Shown: piece after piece, positions 44,051 through 53,499 of the stretch
Layout: the number at the start of each line of letters is the position of its first letter
How positions within the stretch are numbered: the first letter of the stretch is position 1
NCBI GenBank assembly: GCA_040756515.1
Contig: JBFLYW010000005.1
Coordinates: forward strand, 1 to 64,000
Origin: DSXH01 sp020724325
GTDB lineage: Bacteria; Bacteroidota; Ignavibacteria; Ignavibacteriales; Melioribacteraceae
Direction: 5' to 3'
Length of the DNA: 64,000 bases
Program-made: the position numbers and the translations under genes
Notes under the pieces: generated by a model
Database searches by the model: none
What the model was told of the DNA's origin: nothing
The model's input: the letters and a program-made list of their open reading frames with translations, nothing else

Positions 44051-44440
44051 ATGAAATCCAAAGTGCTCATATTGTTCCTGATTTCAATAACGGTGGTTTA
44101 CTCCGGTGTTGAACTTATCAGGTTTACCGCAAAAAGTCTGAATGGAAATGTAGTTTTGAATTGGCAGACAGCCACAGAAACCAACCTGAAACATTTTGTA
44201 GTTGAAAGAAGATCAGCAGATGGAAATTTCTTTGAGATAGCCATAGTTGAACCAAGGAGCGATAAGAATTACCAGTATGTTGATCAATCTGCTTTCAAGA
44301 CTTTAGATGCAGTATATTCCTACCGACTTAAGATTGTTGATAATGACGGCTCAATTTCTTATTCAGGGATTCAATCGGTTTATCATAACGTATCCAGCGT
44401 TAAGAGAACCTGGGGTAGTATAAAAGCCCTGTTTCGTTAA
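44051..44440 (+). CDS. Small exported protein with a fibronectin-like fold
   Basis: A 129-residue product with a signal peptide (MKSKVLILFLISITVVYSG) and then a short beta-sandwich pattern, FTAKSLNGNVVLNWQTATE, FVVERRSADGNFFEIA and VYSYRLKIVDNDGSISYSG, as found in the module that precedes sorting tails of many type IX cargo proteins. It lacks the sorting tail itself. A TTG at 44033 could extend it by six residues. Function unknown. Confidence 0.6.
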   Translation: MKSKVLILFLISITVVYSGVELIRFTAKSLNGNVVLNWQTATETNLKHFVVERRSADGNFFEIAIVEPRSDKNYQYVDQSAFKTLDAVYSYRLKIVDNDGSISYSGIQSVYHNVSSVKRTWGSIKALFR

Positions 44441-44494
44441 TGCGATTTTTGCCCTACAGAATTTTCCATTTCCAATTAATTATCTTGTAAGAAA

Positions 44495-45073
44495 ATGATT
44501 AATAGTAATCTTCCTATTTATTTAGCGTCCAGATCTCCGCGCAGAAAAAAATTATTAAAGCAATTGGGAATAAAATTCAGGGCTTTTGCTGTTGATTTTA
44601 ACGAAGAAATTTTAGACGGCGAACATCCAGTCCAAACAGTAAAAAGACTTGCAGAACATAAATCGCGTCTTGCTGTAGTAAAAGTTAGTAAAGGAATTGT
44701 TATAACCGCAGATACAATTGTTGTACTCAATAATGAAATAATCGGTAAACCTAAAAACAAAAAAGATGCATTTAATATCTTATCGAGACTAAGCGCAAAG
44801 ACTCACCAGGTTTACACAGGATTTGTAGTTTTTAATACAGTCAGCAAAAAGAAAATCCTGGGTTATGAGAAAACATCGGTTACCTTTAAACGGCTAACCA
44901 AAAAAGAAATGTATGATTATATTAAATCCGGAAGTCCTATGGATAAAGCCGGTGCATATGGAATTCAAGATGATTTTGGGGCAGTGTTTGTCAAAAGAAT
45001 TAACGGCTGCTATTATAACGTGGTTGGTTTGCCGCTTGCTAAACTCTATAAATCCTTAGTAGATATTTTGTGA
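44495..45073 (+). CDS. maf: Maf-family nucleotide pyrophosphatase
   Basis: A 192-residue house-cleaning enzyme that hydrolyses non-canonical or excess nucleoside triphosphates (dTTP/UTP type or related). LASRSPRRKKLLKQLG is the nucleotide-binding start, VITADTIVVLNNEIIGKPKN contains the acidic residues and KDAFNILSRLSAKTHQVYTG is conserved. GAYGIQDDFGAVFVKRINGCY supports the YhdE rather than YceF subgroup. Confidence 0.9.
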   Translation: MINSNLPIYLASRSPRRKKLLKQLGIKFRAFAVDFNEEILDGEHPVQTVKRLAEHKSRLAVVKVSKGIVITADTIVVLNNEIIGKPKNKKDAFNILSRLSAKTHQVYTGFVVFNTVSKKKILGYEKTSVTFKRLTKKEMYDYIKSGSPMDKAGAYGIQDDFGAVFVKRINGCYYNVVGLPLAKLYKSLVDIL

Positions 45074-45582
45074 GGTGACTTTAAATCTTTAAAAAACAGA
45101 TCAGTTTGGCTTCGTAACAGCAGCAATATTTTTTGTATTTCCATTTTGTTCTGAATTCGATTTAGCATTAGATCCTATTAAAAAAGAACCGGTTTCTGCG
45201 GTTTATTACAGCTTGAACAGTTTTTTTTATGATTCTTTTTACATATCTACTAATCGTTTTTGAATGTTTTGCATTTTAGCTTATTCTAATTAATTTTGAT
45301 TTGAGCATTACAATTTTATTCCCGGTGTTTGTTTACGCTTTATCGAAAAATTGAAGATGCAGTTTAGAAGTTTTGGTTCTATATCGTGTAAAAGCAGAAA
45401 CACCAAATAATTTTGGTTAGCGGCGGTATATCAAAGGAAAATAACATTGCATCAAATAGGAAATTTGGATCTGTTGCGTTATAGATGGAGTTTTTATTTT
45501 GATCAACAATTATATTTTTCTTTCATAGACAACACAAAGAATAATTTTTCAAAAAATAGTTTTTAATAACCGGATAAATTGA
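45074..45582. other. Long intergenic region, possibly gene debris
   Basis: No complete gene is seen. Plus-strand frames keep short protein-like runs without start codons: about 55 codons ending near 45262 (with FFVFPFCSEFDLALDP), and about 24 codons ending near 45483. These could be remains of a decayed gene or chance in AT-rich DNA. The last 50 bases should contain the isocitrate dehydrogenase promoter. Confidence 0.4.
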
Positions 45583-47808
45583 ATGACAACTAAAATTATA
45601 TGGACAAAGATTGATGAAGCCCCGGCATTAGCTTCATATAGTTTTCTACCCATATTGCAATCATTTGTAAAAGGGACTGGAATAGACGTTGAGGAAAAGG
45701 ATATATCGTTAGCTGGAAGAATTATTGCAAACTTCCCGGATAATTTAACTGCAGAACAGAAAATCCAGGATTACTTAACCGAGCTGGGAGAAAATGCTAA
45801 AAAACCGGATGCAATTATTATCAAACTTCCTAACATAAGTGCAACAGTTCCCCAGCTTCAGGAAGCTATTAAAGAATTACAAGCAAAAGGTTATAATATT
45901 CCGGACTATCCTGAAGAACCAAAAACAGACGCCGAAAGAGAGATCAAAAATAGATATTCCAGAGTTTTAGGTTCGGCTGTTAATCCGGTTTTAAGAGAAG
46001 GGAATTCGGATAGAAGAGCATCCGCATCGGTTAAAAAATTTGCGCAAAAATATCCTCATAAAATGATGAAGCCGTGGCCTCAATCGGGTTCAAAAACTCG
46101 TGTTGCACATATGAATCAAAAAGATTTTTATGGAACTGAAAAATCTATTACACTAAAAAATGACGATGTTGTGAGGATCGAATTTATTGATAATAATGGA
46201 AATGTCTCGGTTCTAAAGGAAAAATTGAAACTGCTTACTGGAGAAGTGATTGATGCATCGGTTATGAATGTTAAGGAATTAAGAAAATTCTACTCAGAAC
46301 AAATTGAAGCAGCAAAAAAAGATAACATACTTCTTTCGCTTCACCTTAAAGCAACAATGATGAAAGTATCCGATCCTATTATGTTTGGTCATGCAGTTTA
46401 TGTCTATTTCAAAGATGCATTCGAAAAACATGCTGACACATTGAAAGAAATTGGCGCAAATGTTAATAACGGATTGATGGATATTTTTGAAAAAATTAAA
46501 AAATTACCTGATGAAAAAAGAACTGAGATTGAGAATGATATAAATAAAATTATGGATACAAATGCTTCTCTGGCAATGGTTGATACAAGAACCGGTAAAA
46601 CAAATCTGCATCTTCCGAATGATGTTATAATTGATGCATCGATGCCGAATATTATCCGTGACGGCGGTAAAATGTGGAATAGTAAAGATGAATTACAGGA
46701 TTGTATCGCAATGATTCCGGACCGTTGTTATGCTACGATGTATCAGGAAATAATAGAAGATGCAAAAGCAAAAAGGCAGTTCGACCCGGCAACAATGGGT
46801 GCTGTATCAAATGTAGGATTAATGGCATTGAAAGCTGAAGAATATGGTTCGCACGATAAGACTTTTGAAGTTATAGGAAATGGATCTGTCCGTGTAGTAA
46901 ATTCTAAAAATGAAATTCTACTTGAACAACTAGTCGAGTCGGGTGATATATTTAGAATGTGCCAAACAAAAGATGAAGCCATAAAAGATTGGATTAAACT
47001 TGCTGTTAATAGAGCGAAATTATCCTCAACACCGGCAATTTTCTGGCTCGATGAAAAGAGAGGTCACGATAAAGAAATTATTGCAAAGGTTAAAAAATAT
47101 TTACCCGATTATGATACAACCGGACTCGAAATAAAAATTCTTAAACCGGTTGATGCAATGAAATACACACTCTATAGAACACGTAAAGGATTGGATACAA
47201 TTTCTGTAACAGGAAATGTTCTGCGTGATTATTTAACTGATTTATTCCCGATACTCGAATTAGGAACCAGTGCTAAAATGCTTTCAATAATTCCTTTGTT
47301 AAACGGAGGCGGACTTTTCGAAACCGGCGCTGGTGGTTCTGCACCAAAGCATGTTCAGCAATTATTAAAAGAAAATCATTTACGGTGGGATTCACTTGGC
47401 GAATACAATGCTCTCGTTCCGGCTCTGGAAATGATTTACGATAAGACAAAAAATATTAAAGCAAAAATATTAGCTGACGCTCTTGATAAAGCGATCGGGA
47501 AATATCTTGAGAATTCCAAATCACCTTGCCGTAAAGTAAATGAAATTGATAACCGTGGAAGCTCATTTTATCTTGCTTATTATTGGACACAAGCTTTAGC
47601 TGAGCAGAATGATGACATTGAAATGAAAAACCGTTTTACAAAAATTGCCGAAGAGATTGAAACCAACGAAAAGAAAATTGTGGAAGAATTGTTAGCTGTT
47701 CAGGGTAAACCAGCAGATCTTGGCGGTTATTATATGCCAGATGATGAAAAAGCGTTTTCTGTAATGAGACCGAGCAGCACGTTGAATAGAATTATTGATG
47801 AAATGTAA
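45583..47808 (+). CDS. icd: NADP-dependent isocitrate dehydrogenase, monomeric type
   Basis: A 741-residue single-chain enzyme converting isocitrate to 2-oxoglutarate in the TCA cycle. The length and blocks such as IWTKIDEAPALASYSFLPI, NPVLREGNSDRRAS, KPWPQSGSKTRVAHM and LFETGAGGSAPKHVQQLLKE are characteristic of the monomeric IDH family, unrelated in length to the ~400-residue dimeric form. Its 2-oxoglutarate product feeds homocitrate synthase. Its presence frees the dehydrogenase at 30844-32028 for homoisocitrate. Confidence 0.94.
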   Translation: MTTKIIWTKIDEAPALASYSFLPILQSFVKGTGIDVEEKDISLAGRIIANFPDNLTAEQKIQDYLTELGENAKKPDAIIIKLPNISATVPQLQEAIKELQAKGYNIPDYPEEPKTDAEREIKNRYSRVLGSAVNPVLREGNSDRRASASVKKFAQKYPHKMMKPWPQSGSKTRVAHMNQKDFYGTEKSITLKNDDVVRIEFIDNNGNVSVLKEKLKLLTGEVIDASVMNVKELRKFYSEQIEAAKKDNILLSLHLKATMMKVSDPIMFGHAVYVYFKDAFEKHADTLKEIGANVNNGLMDIFEKIKKLPDEKRTEIENDINKIMDTNASLAMVDTRTGKTNLHLPNDVIIDASMPNIIRDGGKMWNSKDELQDCIAMIPDRCYATMYQEIIEDAKAKRQFDPATMGAVSNVGLMALKAEEYGSHDKTFEVIGNGSVRVVNSKNEILLEQLVESGDIFRMCQTKDEAIKDWIKLAVNRAKLSSTPAIFWLDEKRGHDKEIIAKVKKYLPDYDTTGLEIKILKPVDAMKYTLYRTRKGLDTISVTGNVLRDYLTDLFPILELGTSAKMLSIIPLLNGGGLFETGAGGSAPKHVQQLLKENHLRWDSLGEYNALVPALEMIYDKTKNIKAKILADALDKAIGKYLENSKSPCRKVNEIDNRGSSFYLAYYWTQALAEQNDDIEMKNRFTKIAEEIETNEKKIVEELLAVQGKPADLGGYYMPDDEKAFSVMRPSSTLNRIIDEM

Positions 47809-48301
47809 TGTTGAATAATTTGGTAACTATAATGAAAAAAAGTAGTAAGCATTATTCATAGGGCATGCTTATTTTACTCCGGCTTATGGAATTTCTTCAA
47901 TAGCTAATAATTGTCTGGTAGAGTTTAACTACAGCTTTTCACAAATTGAATCTATTTTTTTGCTTCAATTTAACATAACATATTCTAATTACCAACAATT
48001 TTTTCAAGCCTTTGTCACGTCTCCCGTCTGCCCGCCGTCATTTGCGCGGGTTTCACTTTTCACGTTTTAGGTTACAGAATAGATCACGAAGTAACACGGA
48101 TTTAACAGATTCCCACAAATTTTAGCTGAGCCGCATTCTGATTTCGTATTTATGACCTCTTGCTTCTTGACTCATGCTTTCTTCCTACGCTTATTAACAC
48201 TCGTTCACATAATCGTTTCAAAACGACTTACCTATCCTTGATTTTAGAGCACATCATTATTATTTTGCACCGCCTAAATCATATAAAAATGGAGGTTTAA
48301 G
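47809..48301. other. Intergenic region with no recognised gene
   Basis: AT-rich and stop-rich on both strands. A GC-rich patch near 48026-48052 (CCCGTCTGCCCGCC and GCGCGGG) looks like another REP-type hairpin. The end, AATGGAGGTTTAAG at about 48288-48301, is the ribosome binding site of the next gene. I see nothing else I can name. Confidence 0.55.
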
Positions 48302-48718
48302 ATGCGTGACGATAATGGAATTGGAAAAGGTTTATTAATCGGTTTTCTTACTGGAGCTGCCGTAGGATCAATAATTGCACTCCTTTTTGCTCCAAAATCC
48401 GGTAAAGAATTGCGCGAGGATATTAAAAATAAGTCGCAGGATTTTCTTGAAGATGCCGAACAATACCTTGCAAGTGCTAAAGACAAAGCTTCGCAATTAA
48501 TAAACGAAGGTAAAAAAAAATCGGAAAAATTAGTTTCTGATGCTAAAGAAAAAGTTGATGCGCTTTTAGGTGAAGCAGAAAAAATTCTTAGCGATGCTAA
48601 AGATAAAGCCGGGCACGCAGTTGAGACTGGGAAAGTGAAAATTGAAAAAGAGGGCGAGCGATTAAAATCTGCTATTAAAGCCGGTATGGATGCTTACCGG
48701 TCTGAAAAAGAAGCTTAA
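48302..48718 (+). CDS. YtxH domain-containing protein
   Basis: A 138-residue protein with an N-terminal glycine-rich membrane anchor (GLLIGFLTGAAVGSIIALLFAPKSGKE), the YtxH signature, followed by a long charged helical tail with LEA-like repeats (SDAKEKVDALLGEAEKILS). GGAGGT precedes the ATG. Relatives in Firmicutes are stress-linked. It is seven bases from a second small membrane protein, so the pair is one operon. Confidence 0.82.
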   Translation: MRDDNGIGKGLLIGFLTGAAVGSIIALLFAPKSGKELREDIKNKSQDFLEDAEQYLASAKDKASQLINEGKKKSEKLVSDAKEKVDALLGEAEKILSDAKDKAGHAVETGKVKIEKEGERLKSAIKAGMDAYRSEKEA

Positions 48719-48724
48719 GAGATC

Positions 48725-49105
48725 ATGACGATCATTGATCTATTCCTAATCATATTAATACTATCGGCTTCGGCTTTATGTATCTATCTAATTTTTATAT
48801 TAAAAAATTTACTTAAGAAAGTTGAAGCCGTTAGTTCAGATTTTCACAATTTTATTAATAAGTCCTACCCAGTTTTAGATCAGCTTAATGAAATTTCCAG
48901 AAGAGCAAATAAAATTGTTACAGAAGCAGAAAATTATTGGGATGAAATAGACAATACTTTAAAAAAAATGAAGGAGAAAGTTTCTGGTTTTAAAAATCTG
49001 AACCTTATCCGCGATACGGAAAATCCTGCCAAAGATCTCATCAAAAATCTGAAAGCATTTATAAAAGGTATTTCAGCTTTCTGGCAGACTTTTAAAAGAA
49101 ATTAA
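48725..49105 (+). CDS. Small membrane protein (DUF948-like)
   Basis: A 126-residue protein with one N-terminal membrane helix (LFLIILILSASALCIYLIFIL) and a helical cytoplasmic or periplasmic domain that begins KNLLKKVEAVSSDFHNFI. The layout and pairing with a YtxH protein match DUF948-type partners. Function unknown; probably envelope stress. Confidence 0.6.
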   Translation: MTIIDLFLIILILSASALCIYLIFILKNLLKKVEAVSSDFHNFINKSYPVLDQLNEISRRANKIVTEAENYWDEIDNTLKKMKEKVSGFKNLNLIRDTENPAKDLIKNLKAFIKGISAFWQTFKRN

Positions 49106-49134
49106 TCTATAGTTCATTGTAAGGAGATATCATA

Positions 49135-51231
49135 TTGAAAGAGTATAATCCAGAAGCTATAAGAAATATAGCGTTTGTTGGTCATGGTGGAAGTGGAAAA
49201 ACTACTATTTCTGAATTGTTATTGTTTACGGCTGGTGAAATTAATCGAATAGGAAAAATTGAAGACGGAAATACTACTTCCGATTTTAATCAAAATGAAA
49301 TTGATAGGCAGATTTCAATTTCTGCTTCTCCGCTTCATCTTGATTGGAATATTAACAAAATTAATTTAATCGATACACCGGGTTTCCCCGATTTTATTGG
49401 ACAAGTTATTTCCAGTCTTCAGGTTGCTGATCTTGGAGTCTCGGTTATTAAAAGTGCTGAAGGAATTGAAGTAGGTACAGATTTAACCTGGGAATTAGTA
49501 AAGAAGAATAAACTTCCCGCTGCCGTAATAATTAACAAAGTAGATAATGAGCATTCGAGGTTTTTTGAAACTGTTCAGCAAGCTAAAAACCGTCTCGGTT
49601 CCGATGTTACTGTTGTTTCATTCCCTGTTAAAGAAGGATTGAACTTTAACGCTGTTGTAGATCTGGTTAAAATGAAAGTTGCAACATATGGCGATGCCGG
49701 GTCTAAGAAGGTTACTGAAAGTGAAGTTCCCGATGACTTAAAATCACAAGCACATAAACTTAGAGAGGAATTGATAGAGAAAGTTGCTGAATCATCCGAA
49801 GAATTAATGAATAAATTTTTTGAAGAAGGAACACTTACTGACGAAGAATTAAATGCCGGACTGAAAGCAGCAATAATAAAAGGCGGATTAATTCCAACGT
49901 TTGCATTTTCTGCAACAAAAGGTGTAGGAGTAAATACATTTCTAGATTTTGCTTCAAAATATTTTCCTGCTCCGAATGAAAGAGAACCGATTGAAGCATC
50001 GATGAAGGATAATGATAATAAAGTTAAGATTAAATGCGACCCGAAAGGTGAACCCTCATTGTTCATTTTCAAATCACTCTCCGAACAGCACGTAGGCGAA
50101 CTCTCTATTTTTAAAGTTTATTCCGGTACTGTTACACCGGGAATGGACCTGATTAATACTCATAAAGACAAAGTAGAAAGAATGGGTCAGATTTTTATTC
50201 TTAACGGTAGAAATAGAAAGGAAGTACCCAAACTTATTGCCGGCGATATTGGTGCTGTTGTTAAACTTAAAGACAGTCATACCGGCGATACTCTTTGTTC
50301 AAAAAACTTTACAGTCGTAATTCCAGAAATTCAATATCCTGAACCTGTTATTCGATTTGCGGTTAAACCAAAAGCTAAAGGAGACGAAGACAAAATATCG
50401 GCTGCATTACACACTGCTCACGAAGAAGAGCCGTCCTTAATCTCTCGATTTGATCCTGAAATTTCTCAGACTATAGTTGCAGGACAAGGCGAGCTTCAGC
50501 TTAATCTTGCTATCAAATTATTGAAAGACAGGTATGGAGTAGAAGTTGACTTAGTAGAGCCAAGAATTCCTTATAGAGAAACTATTAAGGGAAAATGCGA
50601 GGATGCAGAGTATAAACATAAAAAGCAATCGGGAGGACGCGGTCAATACGGACATGTTCATTTGAAATTAGAACCACTTACAAGAGGCAGCGGGTATGAA
50701 TTTGATGATGCAATTGTTGGCGGTGTAGTTCCCGGTCGTTTTATTCCGGCTGTTGAAAAAGGTCTTAAAGATATTATGACTAAGGGAATTCTTACAGGAA
50801 GCCGTGTTGTTGATGTTAAAGTTACTTTGTTCGATGGAACATATCACTCTGTTGATTCGGATGAAGTATCATTCAAAATTGCTGCATCGCAAGCTTTCAA
50901 AAAAGGTTTTATGGAAGCCAGACCAGTTATACTTGAACCGATCTACAATATTACTGTAAAGATTCCTGAAGAATATATGGGCGATGTTATGGGCGATATA
51001 TCCAGCCGCAGAGGTAAGATTCAAGGTATGGATTCTGAAAGTCCTTTCCAGATTATTAAAGCAAAAGCTCCTCTTGCCGAACTTCATAAATATTCAACCC
51101 AGCTAAGAAGTTTGACACAGGGACGCGGAATGTTTGCTATGTCTTTCTCTCATTACGAGGAAGTACCAAAGGAAATTGAAAGTAAGATTATAGAAGAATA
51201 TCAGAAATCCAAACAGGAAGACGAAGAATAA
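49135..51231 (+). CDS. Elongation factor G-like translational GTPase
   Basis: A 698-residue five-domain EF-G paralogue. The start is TTG with AAGGAGATAT upstream. P-loop GHGGSGKTT (16-24) and NKVDNEHSRFFE are intact, but the switch II motif reads DTPGFPDF (80-87) instead of DTPGHVDF, so the catalytic His is Phe. Domain IV (HKKQSGGRGQYGHVHLKLEP) and domain V are present. This matches the EF-G-like group that is separate from canonical FusA and lacks a firm role. It is followed by a strong terminator. Confidence 0.86.
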   Translation: MKEYNPEAIRNIAFVGHGGSGKTTISELLLFTAGEINRIGKIEDGNTTSDFNQNEIDRQISISASPLHLDWNINKINLIDTPGFPDFIGQVISSLQVADLGVSVIKSAEGIEVGTDLTWELVKKNKLPAAVIINKVDNEHSRFFETVQQAKNRLGSDVTVVSFPVKEGLNFNAVVDLVKMKVATYGDAGSKKVTESEVPDDLKSQAHKLREELIEKVAESSEELMNKFFEEGTLTDEELNAGLKAAIIKGGLIPTFAFSATKGVGVNTFLDFASKYFPAPNEREPIEASMKDNDNKVKIKCDPKGEPSLFIFKSLSEQHVGELSIFKVYSGTVTPGMDLINTHKDKVERMGQIFILNGRNRKEVPKLIAGDIGAVVKLKDSHTGDTLCSKNFTVVIPEIQYPEPVIRFAVKPKAKGDEDKISAALHTAHEEEPSLISRFDPEISQTIVAGQGELQLNLAIKLLKDRYGVEVDLVEPRIPYRETIKGKCEDAEYKHKKQSGGRGQYGHVHLKLEPLTRGSGYEFDDAIVGGVVPGRFIPAVEKGLKDIMTKGILTGSRVVDVKVTLFDGTYHSVDSDEVSFKIAASQAFKKGFMEARPVILEPIYNITVKIPEEYMGDVMGDISSRRGKIQGMDSESPFQIIKAKAPLAELHKYSTQLRSLTQGRGMFAMSFSHYEEVPKEIESKIIEEYQKSKQEDEE

Positions 51232-51249
51232 TTAAAGCAGATTGATAAC

Positions 51250-51291
51250 AGGAGTTTACCTTAATTTCAGCAGGATAAACTCCTTTTTTAT
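51250..51291 (+). terminator. Rho-independent terminator after the EF-G-like gene
   Basis: AGGAGTTTA (51250-51258) pairs perfectly with TAAACTCCT (51276-51284), followed by a T-run to about 51290. It ends just before the HIT-family gene start. Confidence 0.88.
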
Positions 51292-51302
51292 TTGAGGCAG
51301 CA

Positions 51303-51818
51303 ATGGATCGTCTTTGGTCGCCATGGCGTTCAAATTATATAGAATCATTTAATCATGAAAAAAGAGCCGGCAACTGCATCTTCTGCGATGCAGTCAGCCA
51401 GAATTTAAGCAGCGACAATTCCCTCAAAGTATTCGATAATAAAACTTGTTTTGCACTACTTAATCTTTATCCTTACAACAGCGGGCACTTAATGGTTGTA
51501 CCTAAAAAACATTTTTCAGACATACATCAATTAAGCGAAGATGAAACAGCCGAGATTATGGCAACTATAAAACTATCTATGAAAGCACTTGATTATGTAA
51601 TGAAACCGCAAGGATTTAATGTTGGTGCAAATTTAGGTAAAGCTGCCGGTGCGGGAATTGAAGACCATATTCATTTCCATGTTGTTCCGCGCTGGAACGG
51701 CGATACTAATTTTTTCCCTGTTATAGGTGATGTAAAAATTATTTCACAGGATTTGCTACAAACAAAGAGAAATCTTGTTGATGCTTTCAACAAAATTATT
51801 CAGGAAGAAAATAAATAA
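51303..51818 (+). CDS. HIT-family nucleotide hydrolase/phosphorylase
   Basis: A 171-residue histidine-triad protein. CIFCDAV near residue 25 is a zinc-type pair, and the active-site triad HIHFHVVPRW lies near residue 123. The N-terminal MDRLWSPWRSNYIESF start is typical of the Ap4A-phosphorylase-like branch. It likely acts on dinucleotides or adenosine conjugates in the cytoplasm. Confidence 0.87.
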   Translation: MDRLWSPWRSNYIESFNHEKRAGNCIFCDAVSQNLSSDNSLKVFDNKTCFALLNLYPYNSGHLMVVPKKHFSDIHQLSEDETAEIMATIKLSMKALDYVMKPQGFNVGANLGKAAGAGIEDHIHFHVVPRWNGDTNFFPVIGDVKIISQDLLQTKRNLVDAFNKIIQEENK

Positions 51819-51895
51819 TCTTTCTCCATAAATATTTTTTTTGACTTATATTTCGCTCCATCTTTCTACAATCTAATCTATCTGAAAGGATCTGA

Positions 51896-52819
51896 ATGGA
51901 ACAAAATCCAGAAACCCTTGAAAAATTGAGAGTACCTGCACTTGATGAAATACTTGGCAGTAAATTTCTTGTATTGGATGACGGATTTATCAGAGTTGTT
52001 GATTATATGGGAAGCGACGAATCAATTGTTCAAGCTGCTCGTGTATCATACGGCAAAGGGACAAAAAAAGTCTCTGAGGACCGCGGTTTAATCAGGTATT
52101 TAATGCGTCACCATCATACAACACCTTTCGAAATGTGCGAAATTAAACTCCACATTCGCGTTCCTATGGATACGTGGCGTCAATGGATTAGGCACAGAAC
52201 TGCAAACGTTAATGAATATTCAACGCGCTATTCAATTGCTATCGATGCATCACAAAAAACAAAAACAGGTGAATGGCGCATTCAAGCTAAGGATAACAAA
52301 CAAGGAAGCGAAGGATTCTTTCCGGAAGAGATTGGCAGCAAGTTAACAGAGCGCGAAGCGGAGCTTCAGAATTTTGCAAAAGAAATTTATATGGAAAGAC
52401 TTTCTCTTGGTGTTGCACGCGAACAGGCAAGAAAAGATCTTCCGCTTTCTACTTATACAGAAGCTTACTGGAAAATTGATCTTCAAAATCTTTTTCACTT
52501 TCTTGCTCTTAGAATGGAAAGTCATGCTCAGTTTGAAATAAGAACATATGCTAATGTAATTGGCAGCCAAATTGTTAGACGCTGGTGCCCTATTGCTTGG
52601 GAAGCTTTTCTGGATTATAGAATTAACTCCTTAAGTTTTTCTGCTCAGGAAACTGAAATACTTAAACAAATCTATGCCGGCAATAAAAATGAAGCAGTTA
52701 AATTAGCAGACGGTTTCGGTTGGATTAAAATTATCGATAAAAGATTTGCAAAAAATATTGAAAGGATGGAATTCGAAGAGAAGTTAGAAATACTTGGAAT
52801 TGAAAAACCTTGGGAATAA
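51896..52819 (+). CDS. thyX: Flavin-dependent thymidylate synthase
   Basis: Makes dTMP from dUMP with FAD and methylene-tetrahydrofolate. The 307-residue protein has the ThyX motif RHR followed by seven residues and Ser (R99-H-R101, S109: RHRTANVNEYS) and the C-terminal IVRRWCPIAWEAFLDYR. Being ThyX, it releases tetrahydrofolate rather than dihydrofolate. A dihydrofolate reductase gene follows after 195 bases. Confidence 0.95.
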   Translation: MEQNPETLEKLRVPALDEILGSKFLVLDDGFIRVVDYMGSDESIVQAARVSYGKGTKKVSEDRGLIRYLMRHHHTTPFEMCEIKLHIRVPMDTWRQWIRHRTANVNEYSTRYSIAIDASQKTKTGEWRIQAKDNKQGSEGFFPEEIGSKLTEREAELQNFAKEIYMERLSLGVAREQARKDLPLSTYTEAYWKIDLQNLFHFLALRMESHAQFEIRTYANVIGSQIVRRWCPIAWEAFLDYRINSLSFSAQETEILKQIYAGNKNEAVKLADGFGWIKIIDKRFAKNIERMEFEEKLEILGIEKPWE

Positions 52820-53014
52820 CTACTATCCGATATTCTTTACTTTATGATAATTATGCAACGATAAATGAATTGATTAACTTCGCTTCACAAACGTTGTGTT
52901 AACGAATGTGGCAATAATTGTTAATCGCTGCTTCATTACTGAGGATACTTACTTTTTAACATATAAGAAGTTTCATTTTGTAAATGCTATTTTGCAAATC
53001 TCTAAAAGGTATTA

Positions 53015-53491
53015 TTGGAAAAAATTATTATTGCTGCTGTTTCTGCAAATAGAGTAATTGGTCGTAATGGAGTTACGCCCTGGCATCTGGTAGAAGAGCT
53101 GAAGCATTTCAAAAATACAACGACCGGTTTTCCTGTTATTATGGGGAAAAACACTTGGGAAACATTGAAATATCCACTCGAAAACCGGCTTAATATTGTT
53201 CTAACCCGAAATACATTATTTTCTTTTATTCATCCAAACGTTGTAATTTGCAACTCAATTCCCGAGTCATTATCATATTGCGAGAAGAATAGTTATTCTA
53301 AAATATTTTTCATAGGCGGAGGAGAGATTTTTAAGCAAACTATCACCATTGTTGATAGGATGATAATTTCCTCTATTAAGCTTGATTTCGAAGGCGATTG
53401 CTACTTTCCGGAGTTTGATATAAATGAATGGGAACTTGTTACATCTGTAGATAAAAATGATTTTGTAATTAATGAGTATTTGAGAAGGTAA
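53015..53491 (+). CDS. folA: Dihydrofolate reductase
   Basis: A 158-residue NADPH-dependent reductase. The start is TTG at 53015, with AAAGGT upstream. IIAAVSANRVIGRNGVTPWH, the acidic active-site residue in LVEELKHFK, FPVIMGKNTWE and IFFIGGGEIFKQ are all in place; the usual Pro after the Leu is Val. It sits between thyX and mutL. Its presence beside ThyX, which does not consume tetrahydrofolate, is noted separately. Confidence 0.92.
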   Translation: MEKIIIAAVSANRVIGRNGVTPWHLVEELKHFKNTTTGFPVIMGKNTWETLKYPLENRLNIVLTRNTLFSFIHPNVVICNSIPESLSYCEKNSYSKIFFIGGGEIFKQTITIVDRMIISSIKLDFEGDCYFPEFDINEWELVTSVDKNDFVINEYLRR

Positions 53492-53499
53492 AAAATTTT

